Assembly (NCBI RefSeq): GCF_002217755.1
Contig: NZ_BCFL01000019.1
Span: forward strand, 434,001-498,000
Source of the DNA: Streptomyces hyaluromycini
Lineage (GTDB): Bacteria > Actinomycetota > Actinomycetes > Streptomycetales > Streptomycetaceae
Direction: 5' to 3'
Length of the DNA: 64,000 bases
Part shown: positions 27,523-37,331 of the stretch, piece by piece
Layout: each line of letters opens with the position of its first letter
Numbering within the stretch: position 1 is the stretch's first letter
Notes under the pieces: model-generated
What the model was told of the DNA's origin: nothing
The model's input: the letters and a program-made list of their open reading frames with translations, nothing else
The model's database searches: none
Translations under genes and position numbers: made by a program

Positions 27523-29342
27523 GGGGGCCCCGCGCCGATGGCGCGCACGAGTATCTGTCCTGGGCGATCGTCGCGATCGCCGGCCTCTTCCTCGTCCTGT
27601 TCACCGTCGCGTGGGCCGGCGGCACTCTTGGCGCCGGACTCGGCGGTTACGGCTTCGCCACCCCGCCCTTCTCCATGTCCACCGCCGCCCGGCTGGCCGG
27701 CCATGGCACCCGCGTGCTGTGGCCCGCCGCACCGCCCGCCGTTGTCTACGCCGGGATGCTAGGACTGCTCCTCCTCATCGCGGTCCCCGTCGGCCTGGCG
27801 GCACGCCTTCTTCTCGGGGACCGCGAGGCCGGGCCGAAGGGCTTGGCCGGCCGTCGTGAGCTTGCCGCCATGTGCCCCGCAGGGATCGAGGCCCGGGCCC
27901 GTGACCTGCGCCCCACCCTCAAGGGGCGCGAACAGGTACACCCGGACGAGACCGGCAACCTCCTCGGCGACCTCGTCCCCAAAGGCCCCGAGCTGCGAAG
28001 CAGTTATGAGGACGTGGAACTCGACCTCATGGCACCCCGGGCCGGCAAGTCCACCGGCATCGCCATCCCGCGGGTGCTGCGTGCCCAGGGCGCCGTCCTG
28101 CTCACCTCCAACAAGTCCGACGTGTACGCCGTCACCCGCGCCGAACGCGAAAAGGCCGGCACGGTATGGACGTTCGATCCGCAGGGCATCGCCCACACCC
28201 CGCGCGCCATGTGGTGGGACCTGCTCGGTGAGTGCCACACCATCGAGAGTGCCCGCCGTCTCGCCGGCCATTTCGTGGCGTCCGTCAACGACGACACCGC
28301 GAAGAAGGACTTCTGGATCTCGGCGGCGCAGAACACCCTCACCGCCCTCTTCCTCGCTGCCGCCCGGGGCGGCGCCTCGGTCTCCGATCTCCTCGGCTGG
28401 CTCGCCGACCCTGCCGATCGCACCCCGGTCGACCTGCTGCGCGACGCCCGACTCGTCGCGATGGCCGAGCAGTTGAAGGGAACGGTCACCGGCGCCGTCG
28501 AGACCAGGGACGGCATCTACGAGACCGCGCGTCAGACCGTCTCCTGCCTCCTGGATCCGGAGATCCTCGCATGGGTCACGCCCGACCCCGAACTGCCGGA
28601 GTTCCGCCCCGACCGGCATGTCCTCGGCAAGGACACGCTCTACCTCCTGTCCAAGGACGGCGGTGGCTCCGCCGCCGGTGTCATCGCGGGCATCGCTGAC
28701 TCGACGATGAGGGCGGGAGTGGTCGCCGCGGAACGTATGGGAGGCCGTCTCGACCCGCCCCTGACCGCGGTCCTGGACGAAGCGGCCAACGTCTGCCGCA
28801 TCTCCGACCTGCCCGACCTCTACTCGCACTTCGGCTCCCGCGGCATCAACGTGGTGACGCTGCTGCAGAGTTATCGCCAGGGTGCCCGGGTCTGGGGCGA
28901 GATGGGCATGGACGCCCTGTGGAGCGCGGCGACCGTCAAACTCCTCGGTGCGGGCCTCGACGACGCCGACTTCGTGCAGAAGATCTCCACCCTCGTCGGT
29001 CAGCACGACGTGCGGACACCCAGTGTCTCCCGCAGCAGGGACGGCACGTCACACTCGTACTCCTACCGTCAGGAAGCCGTCCTGCCCCCCGAACGCATTC
29101 GAGCCCTGCCCAAGGGCACCGCCCTCCTCCTCGCGACCGGCGTCAAACCTGCGCTGATCCGTTTGCGCCCCTGGTACAAGGAACCCGGCGCCGACGCCAT
29201 CTCGGCGGCGGCGAAGGCGGAGACGGCGGCGATCACGGAACGGGCCGCGGCCCGTCTGCCTGGGGTGCCGGCTGCTACAGGCGTGCCTGGTGTGCCGCTC
29301 ATGAAGCAGGACCCGGCCGGCCTGGACGCCGCGCCGGTGTGA
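27519..29342 (+). CDS. VirD4/TraG-like type IV coupling protein
   Basis: A 607-residue protein. Two N-terminal transmembrane helices lie near residues 13-33 and 75-98. Walker A is the VirD4-type variant APRAGKST (about 171-178) and Walker B is TAVLDEAANVC (about 417-427). The TraM-recognition-like segment SHFGSRGINVVTLLQSYRQG follows. Coupling proteins bind substrates, DNA-protein complexes or effectors, and pass them to the channel. No relaxase gene accompanies it in this window, so protein substrates should be considered. It overlaps the ATPase gene by 4 bases. Confidence 0.92.
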   Translation: MRGPRADGAHEYLSWAIVAIAGLFLVLFTVAWAGGTLGAGLGGYGFATPPFSMSTAARLAGHGTRVLWPAAPPAVVYAGMLGLLLLIAVPVGLAARLLLGDREAGPKGLAGRRELAAMCPAGIEARARDLRPTLKGREQVHPDETGNLLGDLVPKGPELRSSYEDVELDLMAPRAGKSTGIAIPRVLRAQGAVLLTSNKSDVYAVTRAEREKAGTVWTFDPQGIAHTPRAMWWDLLGECHTIESARRLAGHFVASVNDDTAKKDFWISAAQNTLTALFLAAARGGASVSDLLGWLADPADRTPVDLLRDARLVAMAEQLKGTVTGAVETRDGIYETARQTVSCLLDPEILAWVTPDPELPEFRPDRHVLGKDTLYLLSKDGGGSAAGVIAGIADSTMRAGVVAAERMGGRLDPPLTAVLDEAANVCRISDLPDLYSHFGSRGINVVTLLQSYRQGARVWGEMGMDALWSAATVKLLGAGLDDADFVQKISTLVGQHDVRTPSVSRSRDGTSHSYSYRQEAVLPPERIRALPKGTALLLATGVKPALIRLRPWYKEPGADAISAAAKAETAAITERAAARLPGVPAATGVPGVPLMKQDPAGLDAAPV

Positions 29343-29430
29343 CCGTACGCAGCGGCAGTTCAAACGAGCATCGCACCGCCTCGGTTCGTCTTCCTCGAAC
29401 CTCAAGAAACCAAGACATTGCAGGAGAGCC

Positions 29431-29931
29431 ATGTCGACCATGTCGACGGAGAATTCCGCATTCCATGACGCCGAGCGAGCTGCCCGTTCCGCGAACGAGA
29501 CCGGCGCCGAGCCGGGAAATGCGTTCCCCGAAAAGGGGGTTCCCGAGCCGCCGCAGTTCATCCTCTACTTGGAGGGGCCCGCATACGCGCTGACGCTGCG
29601 GCAGCTGACCCTCTGGACCCACCATGTGCTGCTGCCGGTCTACGGCAGAGAAGTCACGTCTTCAGCCCCTTGGTGCCCCCGATGGTGGGAGCACCCCGAA
29701 GCAGTCGCCCAACTCCACGGCTTGTGGCTCGCCTGGGGCGAACTGACCGGTCCCGGCTCCGGCGCGACCGGGCCCGCCAGCTGGCACCGCGACTACTTGT
29801 CATCGGTCATGGAAAGCCTGCGGGACCCACAAGGTCCCTTCGCCGGATGCAAGTCGGGCACCCACCGTCCGAAAGAGACCCCCGTCATCGATGCCGTTGA
29901 CCCGTTCGCACCGCCCTCGCCGGCGTTGTGA
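29431..29931 (+). CDS. DUF4913 protein
   Basis: A 166-residue protein of the DUF4913 family. It has the aromatic PWCPRWWEHPEAVAQLHGLW block, then SWHRDYLSSVMESLRDPQGPF and a C-terminal CKSGTHRP. The family recurs beside SCO6880/VirD4-like genes in actinobacteria with no known function. The ATG has CAGGAG 5 bases upstream; a second ATG lies 3 codons on. It follows the coupling-protein gene by 88 bases, probably in the same unit. Confidence 0.85.
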   Translation: MSTMSTENSAFHDAERAARSANETGAEPGNAFPEKGVPEPPQFILYLEGPAYALTLRQLTLWTHHVLLPVYGREVTSSAPWCPRWWEHPEAVAQLHGLWLAWGELTGPGSGATGPASWHRDYLSSVMESLRDPQGPFAGCKSGTHRPKETPVIDAVDPFAPPSPAL

Positions 29932-30173
29932 AAGACCGTAGGCGCATGGGTGCGTCGGGACTCGATCCTGATGGACATGCTTGCCTTCGCCTACGCCGGT
30001 GAGGCAGTGCCTGGCGAAATTGACTGGCTATTCAGGCGACACGTGATGAACCAATGCTCCGGCAGAACCGTTGTGTGTTTGTCGGACGCAGTAATTATCC
30101 GTCCAATGGCGCGGAATTCAGTGCCTTAAAAGGCTCTGCGCAGAGCTGCCATCCACTCGGGAAGAAGGGCAAA

Positions 30174-31076
30174 ATGTCAGATTCAGAGCACAGCAGCGGT
30201 ATTTCCAACGCTTCCTCGTATAATTCCGTCAGGATCAGCGACAATGGGGCGGTCCCGGCGGTCCGTCGCTCAAGTCAGCCCGTCCCAGACAGTGCACCCG
30301 CGCTTCCCGCACAGGCCACATCCGGCCTATACGACGCAAGCGAAAGTCAGTTCTACGCGGTCGGCAACAGCGGCGCCGTACAGCGCTGGAGTGCAAGTGC
30401 CGTGAAGTGGGTCTCGGATAACCGAGCAAAACTACTGGAAGCTGCGTTGGATGCTGCTCCCAACATCATTCAGGGCGTTTCGACCTTCGTACCCGGCCGG
30501 GCCGGCACCGTCGTGAACGCGGTGGGAGTCGGCGCCCAGGGCCTCCAGGCGGGCCATAAGATCTACCAGCAGGTTCAGCAGTACAGGGAAGGCGGCTATA
30601 TGGACGGGGTCCAGCTAGCCACGAGCGCGACTCGGATCGGGGCTGCGGCCCTGAACACGATTGGAGCGGCCGGTAATCAGGACAGTGCGGCCGTCAAGAT
30701 GGCGGGCGGAGCGGGGACCTGGCTGTCCGGGGCCGCAACCACGGCTGACTTTATGCAAGGCGCCGCCCGCCAGTCTCACCAACAGCAGGACTACCAGCAT
30801 GAGATGTATGCCGGATTGGGTCAGAACCCAGCCCTCGGATCAAACGCGGCCTTTGGTAACTACCCTCCCGGATATCAGGGGCCCACGCAATCCCTGCACT
30901 CCACCTCTTCCGGTTCGGCGCCGCAGTCCATCCGCATGCAGGCTGCGGCCTACGATCCCCGCGCCGCTGCGGGCCCCAGCCAGCCCCACGAGCAGTCGCC
31001 TTCCAGTCGGCACGAGCAGTCGTCTTCCAGCCGGCGGAGGACGGACCGCAGCAGTCGCAGGAGGACCGGGCGGTAA
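30174..31076 (+). CDS. Ser/Ala-rich protein with Arg-rich C-terminal tail, putative T4SS substrate
   Basis: A 300-residue protein of unknown family. The N-terminal 75 residues are disordered. Residues about 80-205 form hydrophobic, Gly/Ala-rich helices (SAVKWVSDNRAKLLEAALD, then VVNAVGVGAQGLQAGHKIY) that could enter membranes. The C-terminal 90 residues are Pro/Ser/Gln-rich and end SSRRRTDRSSRRRTGR. It shares the VKW(V/L)(S/A)D motif and an R(T/S)GR terminus with the protein at 37332. Positively charged C-termini recruit effectors to VirD4-type coupling proteins, so an effector role is a reasoned guess. GAAGAAGG precedes the ATG. Confidence 0.7.
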   Translation: MSDSEHSSGISNASSYNSVRISDNGAVPAVRRSSQPVPDSAPALPAQATSGLYDASESQFYAVGNSGAVQRWSASAVKWVSDNRAKLLEAALDAAPNIIQGVSTFVPGRAGTVVNAVGVGAQGLQAGHKIYQQVQQYREGGYMDGVQLATSATRIGAAALNTIGAAGNQDSAAVKMAGGAGTWLSGAATTADFMQGAARQSHQQQDYQHEMYAGLGQNPALGSNAAFGNYPPGYQGPTQSLHSTSSGSAPQSIRMQAAAYDPRAAAGPSQPHEQSPSSRHEQSSSSRRRTDRSSRRRTGR

Positions 31077-31102
31077 GTAGCCCCAGCGGCTGACTCGACC
31101 CG

Positions 31103-31132
31103 CGACGGCCACGCCCGAGGGCGTGGCCGTCG
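31103..31132. terminator. terminator hairpin between convergent genes
   Basis: A perfect 14-bp stem (31103-31116 with 31119-31132) lies 26 bases after the stop of the 300-residue gene. Confidence 0.75.
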
Positions 31133-31227
31133 TGTCGCTTTCCGCCGCCGCCAAGGGACGCTCGTTGAAGCAGCTTCTTACGCTTGAGCTGAACCTTGCA
31201 TGTCCGTCCTCCCGTTGTACCGGTGCA

Positions 31228-31269
31228 ACCTCGTCGTGGTTCGCTCGCCTCCCCGAACCACGACGAGGT
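31228..31269. terminator. second terminator hairpin, serving the SARP gene
   Basis: A perfect 16-bp inverted repeat (31228-31243 with 31254-31269) around a 10-base loop lies 30 bases beyond the stop of the minus-strand regulator gene. Confidence 0.8.
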
Positions 31270-31299
31270 CCTGAGCAAAGGAGTTCAAGCAGATCCATG

Positions 31300-34224
31300 T
31301 CAGCCCATGTCCTCCAGCCGATGGAGCCGCTCGCGGACCTTCTCGGCGTCCGGGTGGTCGAACTCCCCGAAGATCTCCAGCGCCCGGTGCCAGCTGCCGC
31401 GAGCGGAGTCCCGTTCGTCGGCGGCCAGTTGGGCGTCACCGAGGTTGCTCAGGGTGTGCCCCTCGCCCCACCGGTTGCCGACGTCACGGTGTGTCCCGAG
31501 CGCCTGGTGGTAGTACTCGACCGCCTCGTCTTGGCGGCCCAGCCGGCTGTGGACCGTGCCGATGCTGTCGAGGGCGATGGCTTCGACCCAGTGATTGCTG
31601 CCCCGACGCAGGACGGTGAGCGCCTGTTCCAGCGTGTCGATGGCGTCGTCGAACCTGCCGAGTCGCTGGTAGGCGTCGCCCAGATTACTCAGGGCGATTC
31701 CCTCGCCCCAGCTGTTACCGGTCAGCCGGAAGACGGCCAGCGCCCGACGGGTGTACTCGACGGCCTTGCCGAGCTCACCGATCTGAAGGTAGGCATCACC
31801 CAAGTTGCCTACCGCCGCCGACCTTCCCCACGCGTCTCCGAGTTCCCGGTAGACGGTCATGGCCCGATGCCAGTGTTCGATGGCCTCGTCGAACCGGCCT
31901 ACGTGGCGCAGCGCGGCACCCAGGTCCGCAAGTGCCTGAGCCTCGCCCTCACGGTCACCGAGTGCGATGGCGGCAGACAGGCCGGTCCGGGAGGTATCGA
32001 GCCACTCCTGTATGTGGCTGCGGAGGTAGAAGAACCCCCACAGGACGGCGGGCAGCCGCCATGCGATGCCCGGCTGCCCGGCCATGGTGGCGTGGTGAAC
32101 CGCACTGACCAGGTTGGGCCGTTCGGTCTCGCACCAGTCCAGAGCCTGTTCCCGCGTCGTGAACTCCAGGTGCCCGCATCCGGAGGGCAGCGGTTCGAGG
32201 GGAATGCGGCGGCGCTGCGGGGTGATGTGCAGGTAGGCGGCGTCGGCGGTGTGCAGGTACCAGGCGAGCAACCGCTCCACGGCCTGCTCCCGCTCCTGCG
32301 GTGTCTCGTCGGCACGGACCCGTTCGGCGGCGTAGACGCGCAGCAGGTCGTGGAGGGTGTAGCGGCCGGGGAAACGCTCGGTGAGCAGATGGGCTCGGGT
32401 GAGCTCGCTCAGCAGACCGCGGGTCTCGCGCAGCGGGAGACCCGGGAGACTGGCCGCAGCGGGCGCGGAGATGTCGGGCCCGGTGTGGAGACCCAGCAGG
32501 TGGAACAGACGTGTGGCTGGAGGGGACAGCGCCTTGCACGACCAGGAGAAGACGGCGCGTACGTCGGTGCTGATGTCCTCGCCGCCGGCGAAGGCGTCGA
32601 GGCTGCCGTGGCTCTCGCGCAGTTCTTCGGCGATGGCGCTCAGCGGGAAACCGGCGCGGGCCGCAGCGTGGGCGGCGACGATGGCCAGCGCCAGCGGCAG
32701 CCGACCGCACTGCGTGATGATCTCGTCCGTGGCCTGTGGTTCCGCTGCGAGGCGCCCGGCGCCGAGGCGGCGCGCCAGCAGTTCGTGTGCCTCGGCGGTC
32801 GTCAGCTGGTCCAGCGTCAGTGGATGAGCCCCTTCGCCGACGATCAGGCCGGTGAGCTGATTGCGGCTGGTGACGATGACCAGGCAACCGGGGGATCCTG
32901 GCAGCAGCGGGCGGACCTGATCGGTGTCACGGGCGTTGTCGAGGAGGATCAGCACTCGCCGCTTGGCGAGCATGCTGCGGTACAAGGCTGTCAGCGCGTC
33001 CAGACCGGCGGGCATCCGCGCCGTGGGGACGCCCAGCGCGTCGAGGAAGACACGAATTGCCTCGTCCGGGGTCACGAGCGAACCGGTCCGGTCGAAGCCG
33101 CGTAGGTTGATGTAGAGCTGTCCGTCGGGAAAGCGGTCGGCTATCTCGTGCGCCCAGTGCACGGCGAGAGTCGTTTTGCCGATACCGCCCATGCCCGCGA
33201 TCGCGCTGATCACCACCGTCTCCGGCGAGTGGCCATCCGTGGGTAACAGAGCACGTGCCCGTTCGAGTTCAGCGCTGCGGCCGGCGAAGGTCGCGAGATC
33301 GGCGGGTAGTTGAGCTGGACGTGCCGCATGTGCGGCGAAAGGGGAAGCCGACGCCGTCGGCAGTTCCGGCTGCGGGACCGGGTCCGACTGGTCTGCTCTT
33401 TCGGGCTGGTGAACAGGTAGGTGATTCAGGGACGCGTCAGCCGCCAGTATGCGGTCCTGCAGGTCCTGCAGGTCCGGGCCGGGCTCGATGCCCAGCTCGG
33501 CCACCAGGGTGTTACGCGTCTCGCGATAGGCGGCCAGCGCCTCCGCCTGCCTCCCGGACCGGTACAGCGCCAGCATGAGCAGGTGGCACAGCCGCTCTCG
33601 AAACGGGTATTTACCGGTCAGAGAGACCAGTTCGGCGATCACTTCCCCGTGGCGGCCGAGTTCGACGTCGAGCTCCAGCCGGGCCTCGAGTGCGTTCATC
33701 CGTTCCTCGTGCAGCCGGGAGCGCTCGGACTCGGCCATCGGACCGGTGAGTCCGGCCATGGCCTCGCCCTGCCACCAGCCGAGCGCGGTGTGCAGCAGCT
33801 TCGCAGCGGTGGACACCTCGCCTGAAGCGCGCAGCTTCGTCGCCTCCATGACCCGTTTCTGGAACAGGTTCAGGTCCAAGGCGTCCTCTTGGACACGCAT
33901 CAGGTATCCGTCGCCCGCGGACACCACGACCTGTGGGGCCCCTCCTTTGTCTCCCTTGGGCTCCAGCACCTTGCGGAGACGTGACACATAGGTCCGGATG
34001 ACGGATGCGGCCGCCGCCGGCTGCTCCTCGCCCCAGACGGCATCGATGAGTTCGCCGAGGGTGGCGGATCGCCCGCTTCGCAGAAGCAGAGCGGCCAGCA
34101 CCGTGCGCTGCTGTGGCGAACCAAGGTCCAGTTCCGATTCTCCGCACCATGCTTTGACCGGTCCCAATACGGCGAAGCAGAGAGAATCTTCGTTCACGTT
34201 CACGTCTCGGACTCTACTGACCAC
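31300..34224 (-). CDS. AfsR/SARP-family transcriptional regulator
   Basis: A roughly 974-residue regulator. An OmpR-type DNA-binding domain (LGSPQQRTVLAALLLRSGR, then TYVSRLRKVLEPKG) leads to a bacterial activator domain (about residues 100-255). A STAND ATPase follows with AGMGGIGKTTLAVHWAHEI as the P-loop, and at least five tandem TPR units (AIEHWHRAMTVYRELGDAWG and similar) fill the C-terminal 250 residues. AfsR/SARP proteins activate antibiotic and morphological genes. I use GTG 34224 because GGAG lies 5 bases upstream; GTG 34203 and 34197 are close alternatives. It sits among the putative effector genes but is transcribed toward them. Confidence 0.9.
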   Translation of the reverse strand: MVSRVRDVNVNEDSLCFAVLGPVKAWCGESELDLGSPQQRTVLAALLLRSGRSATLGELIDAVWGEEQPAAAASVIRTYVSRLRKVLEPKGDKGGAPQVVVSAGDGYLMRVQEDALDLNLFQKRVMEATKLRASGEVSTAAKLLHTALGWWQGEAMAGLTGPMAESERSRLHEERMNALEARLELDVELGRHGEVIAELVSLTGKYPFRERLCHLLMLALYRSGRQAEALAAYRETRNTLVAELGIEPGPDLQDLQDRILAADASLNHLPVHQPERADQSDPVPQPELPTASASPFAAHAARPAQLPADLATFAGRSAELERARALLPTDGHSPETVVISAIAGMGGIGKTTLAVHWAHEIADRFPDGQLYINLRGFDRTGSLVTPDEAIRVFLDALGVPTARMPAGLDALTALYRSMLAKRRVLILLDNARDTDQVRPLLPGSPGCLVIVTSRNQLTGLIVGEGAHPLTLDQLTTAEAHELLARRLGAGRLAAEPQATDEIITQCGRLPLALAIVAAHAAARAGFPLSAIAEELRESHGSLDAFAGGEDISTDVRAVFSWSCKALSPPATRLFHLLGLHTGPDISAPAAASLPGLPLRETRGLLSELTRAHLLTERFPGRYTLHDLLRVYAAERVRADETPQEREQAVERLLAWYLHTADAAYLHITPQRRRIPLEPLPSGCGHLEFTTREQALDWCETERPNLVSAVHHATMAGQPGIAWRLPAVLWGFFYLRSHIQEWLDTSRTGLSAAIALGDREGEAQALADLGAALRHVGRFDEAIEHWHRAMTVYRELGDAWGRSAAVGNLGDAYLQIGELGKAVEYTRRALAVFRLTGNSWGEGIALSNLGDAYQRLGRFDDAIDTLEQALTVLRRGSNHWVEAIALDSIGTVHSRLGRQDEAVEYYHQALGTHRDVGNRWGEGHTLSNLGDAQLAADERDSARGSWHRALEIFGEFDHPDAEKVRERLHRLEDMG

Positions 34225-34992
34225 CAGATCTCCAGGAGTGGAGCCTGCCCTTCCGGACAACCGGTCGACCCCGTCGGACAGTGAGCCCCTTCCAACTCGC
34301 CCTGTCGACCGGGCAGTCGGACGATGGATGAACGAGGCGAAGCCTCTGGTAGACGGGCTTTCGGCCAACCAGTGCCGGCCAAGGCGTCCACGACGTCCGG
34401 CCTACATGCGGCATGAAGGTGTGACCTGGTGGAGGGGCTGACTGCCCGCTGTCTTGCAGGTTCGCGGCCGACGTGGAATCGCGGCAGGCGTGACCCATTC
34501 CGTACAGGCCCCTGAAGGCTGGACTGCAGGCGAACTGTGCCACGCCTCGCACGTCGCGGAACCGACCCGCACCTACTCACGGCCGTACTTCGGTGACCTT
34601 GGGAGACAACTCGCGGTCGGCGGCCTGGCTGAGCTGGTTGGCACCGAGGACGCAAGGGCTGGCCGCCGATCATGTCCCAGACGCAGGAGGTGAGGGGACC
34701 ATCGAGTCACCACCCGCTGATGGGTTTCGTCGACCACGGCCTGTGCGGGACCGGGGAGCCGGTGGCCTCACCACCGGCCGCCGCCGCATCCGCCGCCTCG
34801 CCCGCCACTGGTCCTGGACCCACGCCATCACGGCCGCCCCTGACCCGCTCGCTCAACTACCGACCCGGGCTGACCAGCAAATCTCCCAATCTCTACGACA
34901 ACGCCATCTGATCCGGAGCAGTGGAACCCGGCGCCCACCCGACGTGACAACCGGGCCGCCGGCCTGCCCCACATCAGCCACACAAGGCGAGA
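34225..34992. other. intergenic region, possible transposase relic
   Basis: About 770 bases without an intact gene. On the plus strand at about 34690-34910 a frame includes RIRRLARHWSWTHAITAAPD, loosely like the C-terminus of IS701-type transposases, but this is too short to be sure. The SARP promoter should lie near the left end. Confidence 0.3.
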
Positions 34993-35019
34993 CGGTCTGC
35001 CGACTCCGTCGGCAGACCG
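34993..35019. terminator. terminator hairpin
   Basis: CGGTCTGCCGAC and its inverse form a perfect 12-bp stem around a 3-base loop, 59 bases beyond the stop of the CHRD gene on the minus strand. Confidence 0.75.
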
Positions 35020-35077
35020 CCATGCAAGATCGAGGCTGGTGAAGGTCAGCCGCAGGCGCTTGGACACCCCGTTGAAA

Positions 35078-36337
35078 TCAGACGTCGCCGAAGAACACGG
35101 ATGAGATCTTGTTGTCGAAGTCGACGCTGGAGAGGTCGGTGTCGTCGCCCTTGATGACAAGGCTCTTGCCGGTGCAACCCTTGGCGGACCAAACCTTCAC
35201 CGGCTGATCAGTCTGCACGGCGGAGGCGACGCCGGACCGGAAGACATCGACGCAACCGCTGCCGGTAACGCCCTGGGAAGGGTTGTCCTCGGAGAAGGAG
35301 CCCGGGTTGTCGAACAGTACGGACTGACCTTGGCGCGGCGTGGTCTTGGTGCTGTCGCCGTCGCCTGCGTTCTGCTCCTCGTCGTCCCCGCCCGTCTCCC
35401 GGCCAAAGAGCTGGCCGCGTACGGCGCCGTCCGGGAACTCCGCAGTGTGCAGGTTGGCGTAGAAGCCGAAAGGACTGTCGTGTATCTGCTTCACCACGGC
35501 CCGGTCCTGCTTCTGCGAGGTACCGGAGATCGCGAAGATGCCGCTGGGCACGGGAGAGGCGAACAGCGGCACTTTGACATCACCGTTCTTCCCGAAGACG
35601 CCCTGGTGGATATGACCCATGATGGGGGAGTCGATGTTCACCCAGGCCATTGAGTAGTCGACTGCTCGACCGTGGGCGTGCACGAACGTGATGGCGTGTC
35701 CGTCGGGATCGCCCACCTTCTTACCCTCAACGCGAACCTCCTGGTCGCCGTCCATGAGAGCGAGTTCCGAGCCACCGGCTACGATCCCCAACGGGTTCAC
35801 CTGGTACTTGACCGGCTTGAGCTGGCCACGGACTGCGCCGCCAGGGAACTCCTTGCTGTGCAGGTTGACGTAGAAGCCGACCGGATTCGTGCGCAGCTGC
35901 TTGGCGAGTGACTCGTCGGTGACGCTGGTCTGGCCAGCCGCGGAGTCCACTGTGTCGGGCATGGCGGAGGTGAACAGAGGAACCTTCACATCGCCGTTGG
36001 CACCTTTGTCGCCTTGGTGGATGTGCCCCAACGTCGGGGCACCGATGCCTTGCCACTTCAGAGCGAAGGTGACCCGGTCATCCTTCACCTGCACAAGGGC
36101 CTGGGCCGAACCATCGGGATCGCCCACGGCAGGTCCGCCGGCCGTAGGCACTTCCTGGGCGCCAGTGAGTGTGGCGACGAAGGAGGCCGTCGGCCCGTGT
36201 GCGGCGGTGTCGATGGAGCCGCCGGATACCTGGGTCATGTTCATGCCGTTATGGCCAGTACGAGCGATGGCGGGTGTGGTGGCGCCGACTCCGACCGTCA
36301 CGAGCGTGACGGCGAGGGTGAGTATGATCTTGCGCAC
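35078..36337 (-). CDS. secreted protein with two CHRD domains
   Basis: A roughly 419-residue exported protein with a signal peptide (ILTLAVTLVTVGVGATTPAIA). Two CHRD domains follow, at about residues 48-170 (FVATLTGAQEVPTAGG, GHIHQG, GFYVNLHSKEFPGGAVRGQL) and about 185-310 (GHIHQG, GFYANLHTAEFPDGAVRGQL). The C-terminal 90 residues hold a GCVDVFRSG...GCTGKSL pattern that may be a small beta/gamma-crystallin-like fold. CHRD domains occur in chordin and in bacterial secreted proteins of unknown role. The GTG at 36337 is chosen; a TTG 9 bases upstream is the alternative. It diverges from the lipoprotein gene. Confidence 0.88.
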   Translation of the reverse strand: MRKIILTLAVTLVTVGVGATTPAIARTGHNGMNMTQVSGGSIDTAAHGPTASFVATLTGAQEVPTAGGPAVGDPDGSAQALVQVKDDRVTFALKWQGIGAPTLGHIHQGDKGANGDVKVPLFTSAMPDTVDSAAGQTSVTDESLAKQLRTNPVGFYVNLHSKEFPGGAVRGQLKPVKYQVNPLGIVAGGSELALMDGDQEVRVEGKKVGDPDGHAITFVHAHGRAVDYSMAWVNIDSPIMGHIHQGVFGKNGDVKVPLFASPVPSGIFAISGTSQKQDRAVVKQIHDSPFGFYANLHTAEFPDGAVRGQLFGRETGGDDEEQNAGDGDSTKTTPRQGQSVLFDNPGSFSEDNPSQGVTGSGCVDVFRSGVASAVQTDQPVKVWSAKGCTGKSLVIKGDDTDLSSVDFDNKISSVFFGDV

Positions 36338-36573
36338 GTGCTCCAACCTTCCGTATGACTCTGCCCTTCGAGGGCATTGAAGCCTGCAGCCTGTTCAACG
36401 CATGCGGCATGGGAATGGGTCAATCTGGGAGCCAAAAAAATTCGTCGGGTCGTGAACCGCGGAAGGCCCCGGACTCGTTTCACGGACGACACCAGCCGGC
36501 CACTACAACATCTTCACGGTTTTCAGCAGGGCCAGCGAGCCGGCATCCGCATATCGCGAAGGAATCCCGCATC

Positions 36574-37053
36574 ATGCGTACTCAGTTCGTCATGTTCGCG
36601 ATCGCTGCAGTTTCTAGCGCCGCGCTCACACTTTCTGCCTGCGATGGCAACTCCTCGGAGAAGAAGAACGACTCCGAAAGAAAATCTGCGGCATCTATCT
36701 CGGTGCGAGTTGCCGATTCCGAGTACGGGCGTATCCTGGTCGACCAGTCGGGTCGTACTCTTTATGCCTTCGGTAAGGACAAGGCCGGGGCGAGCGAGTG
36801 CGACGTCTCGTGCATAGCAGTCTGGCCAGCCCTGACCACCTCGTCCGCTGCCAAAGCGGGCGTCGGCGCACAGAAGGTACTCCTGGCCGAGAGGCAGCGC
36901 GCTACGGGTGTATCACAGGTGATGTACAACGAGTGGCCGCTTTACTATTACGCTGGTGACGCAGTTGCCGGTGACACAAATGGCCAGGGCGTCGACGGCG
37001 AGTGGTTTGTCGTGTCGGCGGATGGAAAGCTGCTGGAGATGCAGGCTTCCTGA
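36574..37053 (+). CDS. lipoprotein with secreted repeat of unknown function (COG4315-like)
   Basis: A 159-residue lipoprotein. The signal peptide ends in LTLSAC, a good lipobox with Cys at about residue 23, followed by a charged linker. The folded part has two related motifs, DSEYGRILVDQSGRTLYAFG with a CDVSCIAVWPAL segment, and MYNEWPLYYYAGDAVAGDTNGQGV. This layout is typical of the COG4315 family. The two motif cysteines may bind a metal or form a disulfide. It should be anchored on the outer face of the membrane. AAGGA precedes the ATG by 11 bases. Confidence 0.87.
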   Translation: MRTQFVMFAIAAVSSAALTLSACDGNSSEKKNDSERKSAASISVRVADSEYGRILVDQSGRTLYAFGKDKAGASECDVSCIAVWPALTTSSAAKAGVGAQKVLLAERQRATGVSQVMYNEWPLYYYAGDAVAGDTNGQGVDGEWFVVSADGKLLEMQAS

Positions 37054-37331
37054 CTGCCCACGGCTTCTTCTCACTTCGGTGACGCATCACACTGGCATTG
37101 AAGGTTTCAGAAACGGCCGGGTATGTGCGGTCGAGCCTGGCGGAGAGATCCTAGGCAACGCCTACTTCGGCGAACTCGCAGGTAACCGCCTCACCAGTTG
37201 ATCCATCGATCACTGGCGTTGAACCTTCTTGGCACGACGCGACGTTGTAGGGGGCAACAGGCATCTTGGTGGCTGTCATCGCATTCGCCCTCAAGGAACA
37301 TGTGCTGTTCAGCTGAAAGGAAGGAGACCAC

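Noticed and set aside
18000..31000. An integrative conjugative element
   Set aside because: Despite the T4SS-like genes I found no integrase, relaxase, replication gene or matching att repeats in the window.
31123..33105. A 660-residue plus-strand frame
   Set aside because: Antisense to the TPR and ATPase parts of the AfsR/SARP regulator, which has clear domains.
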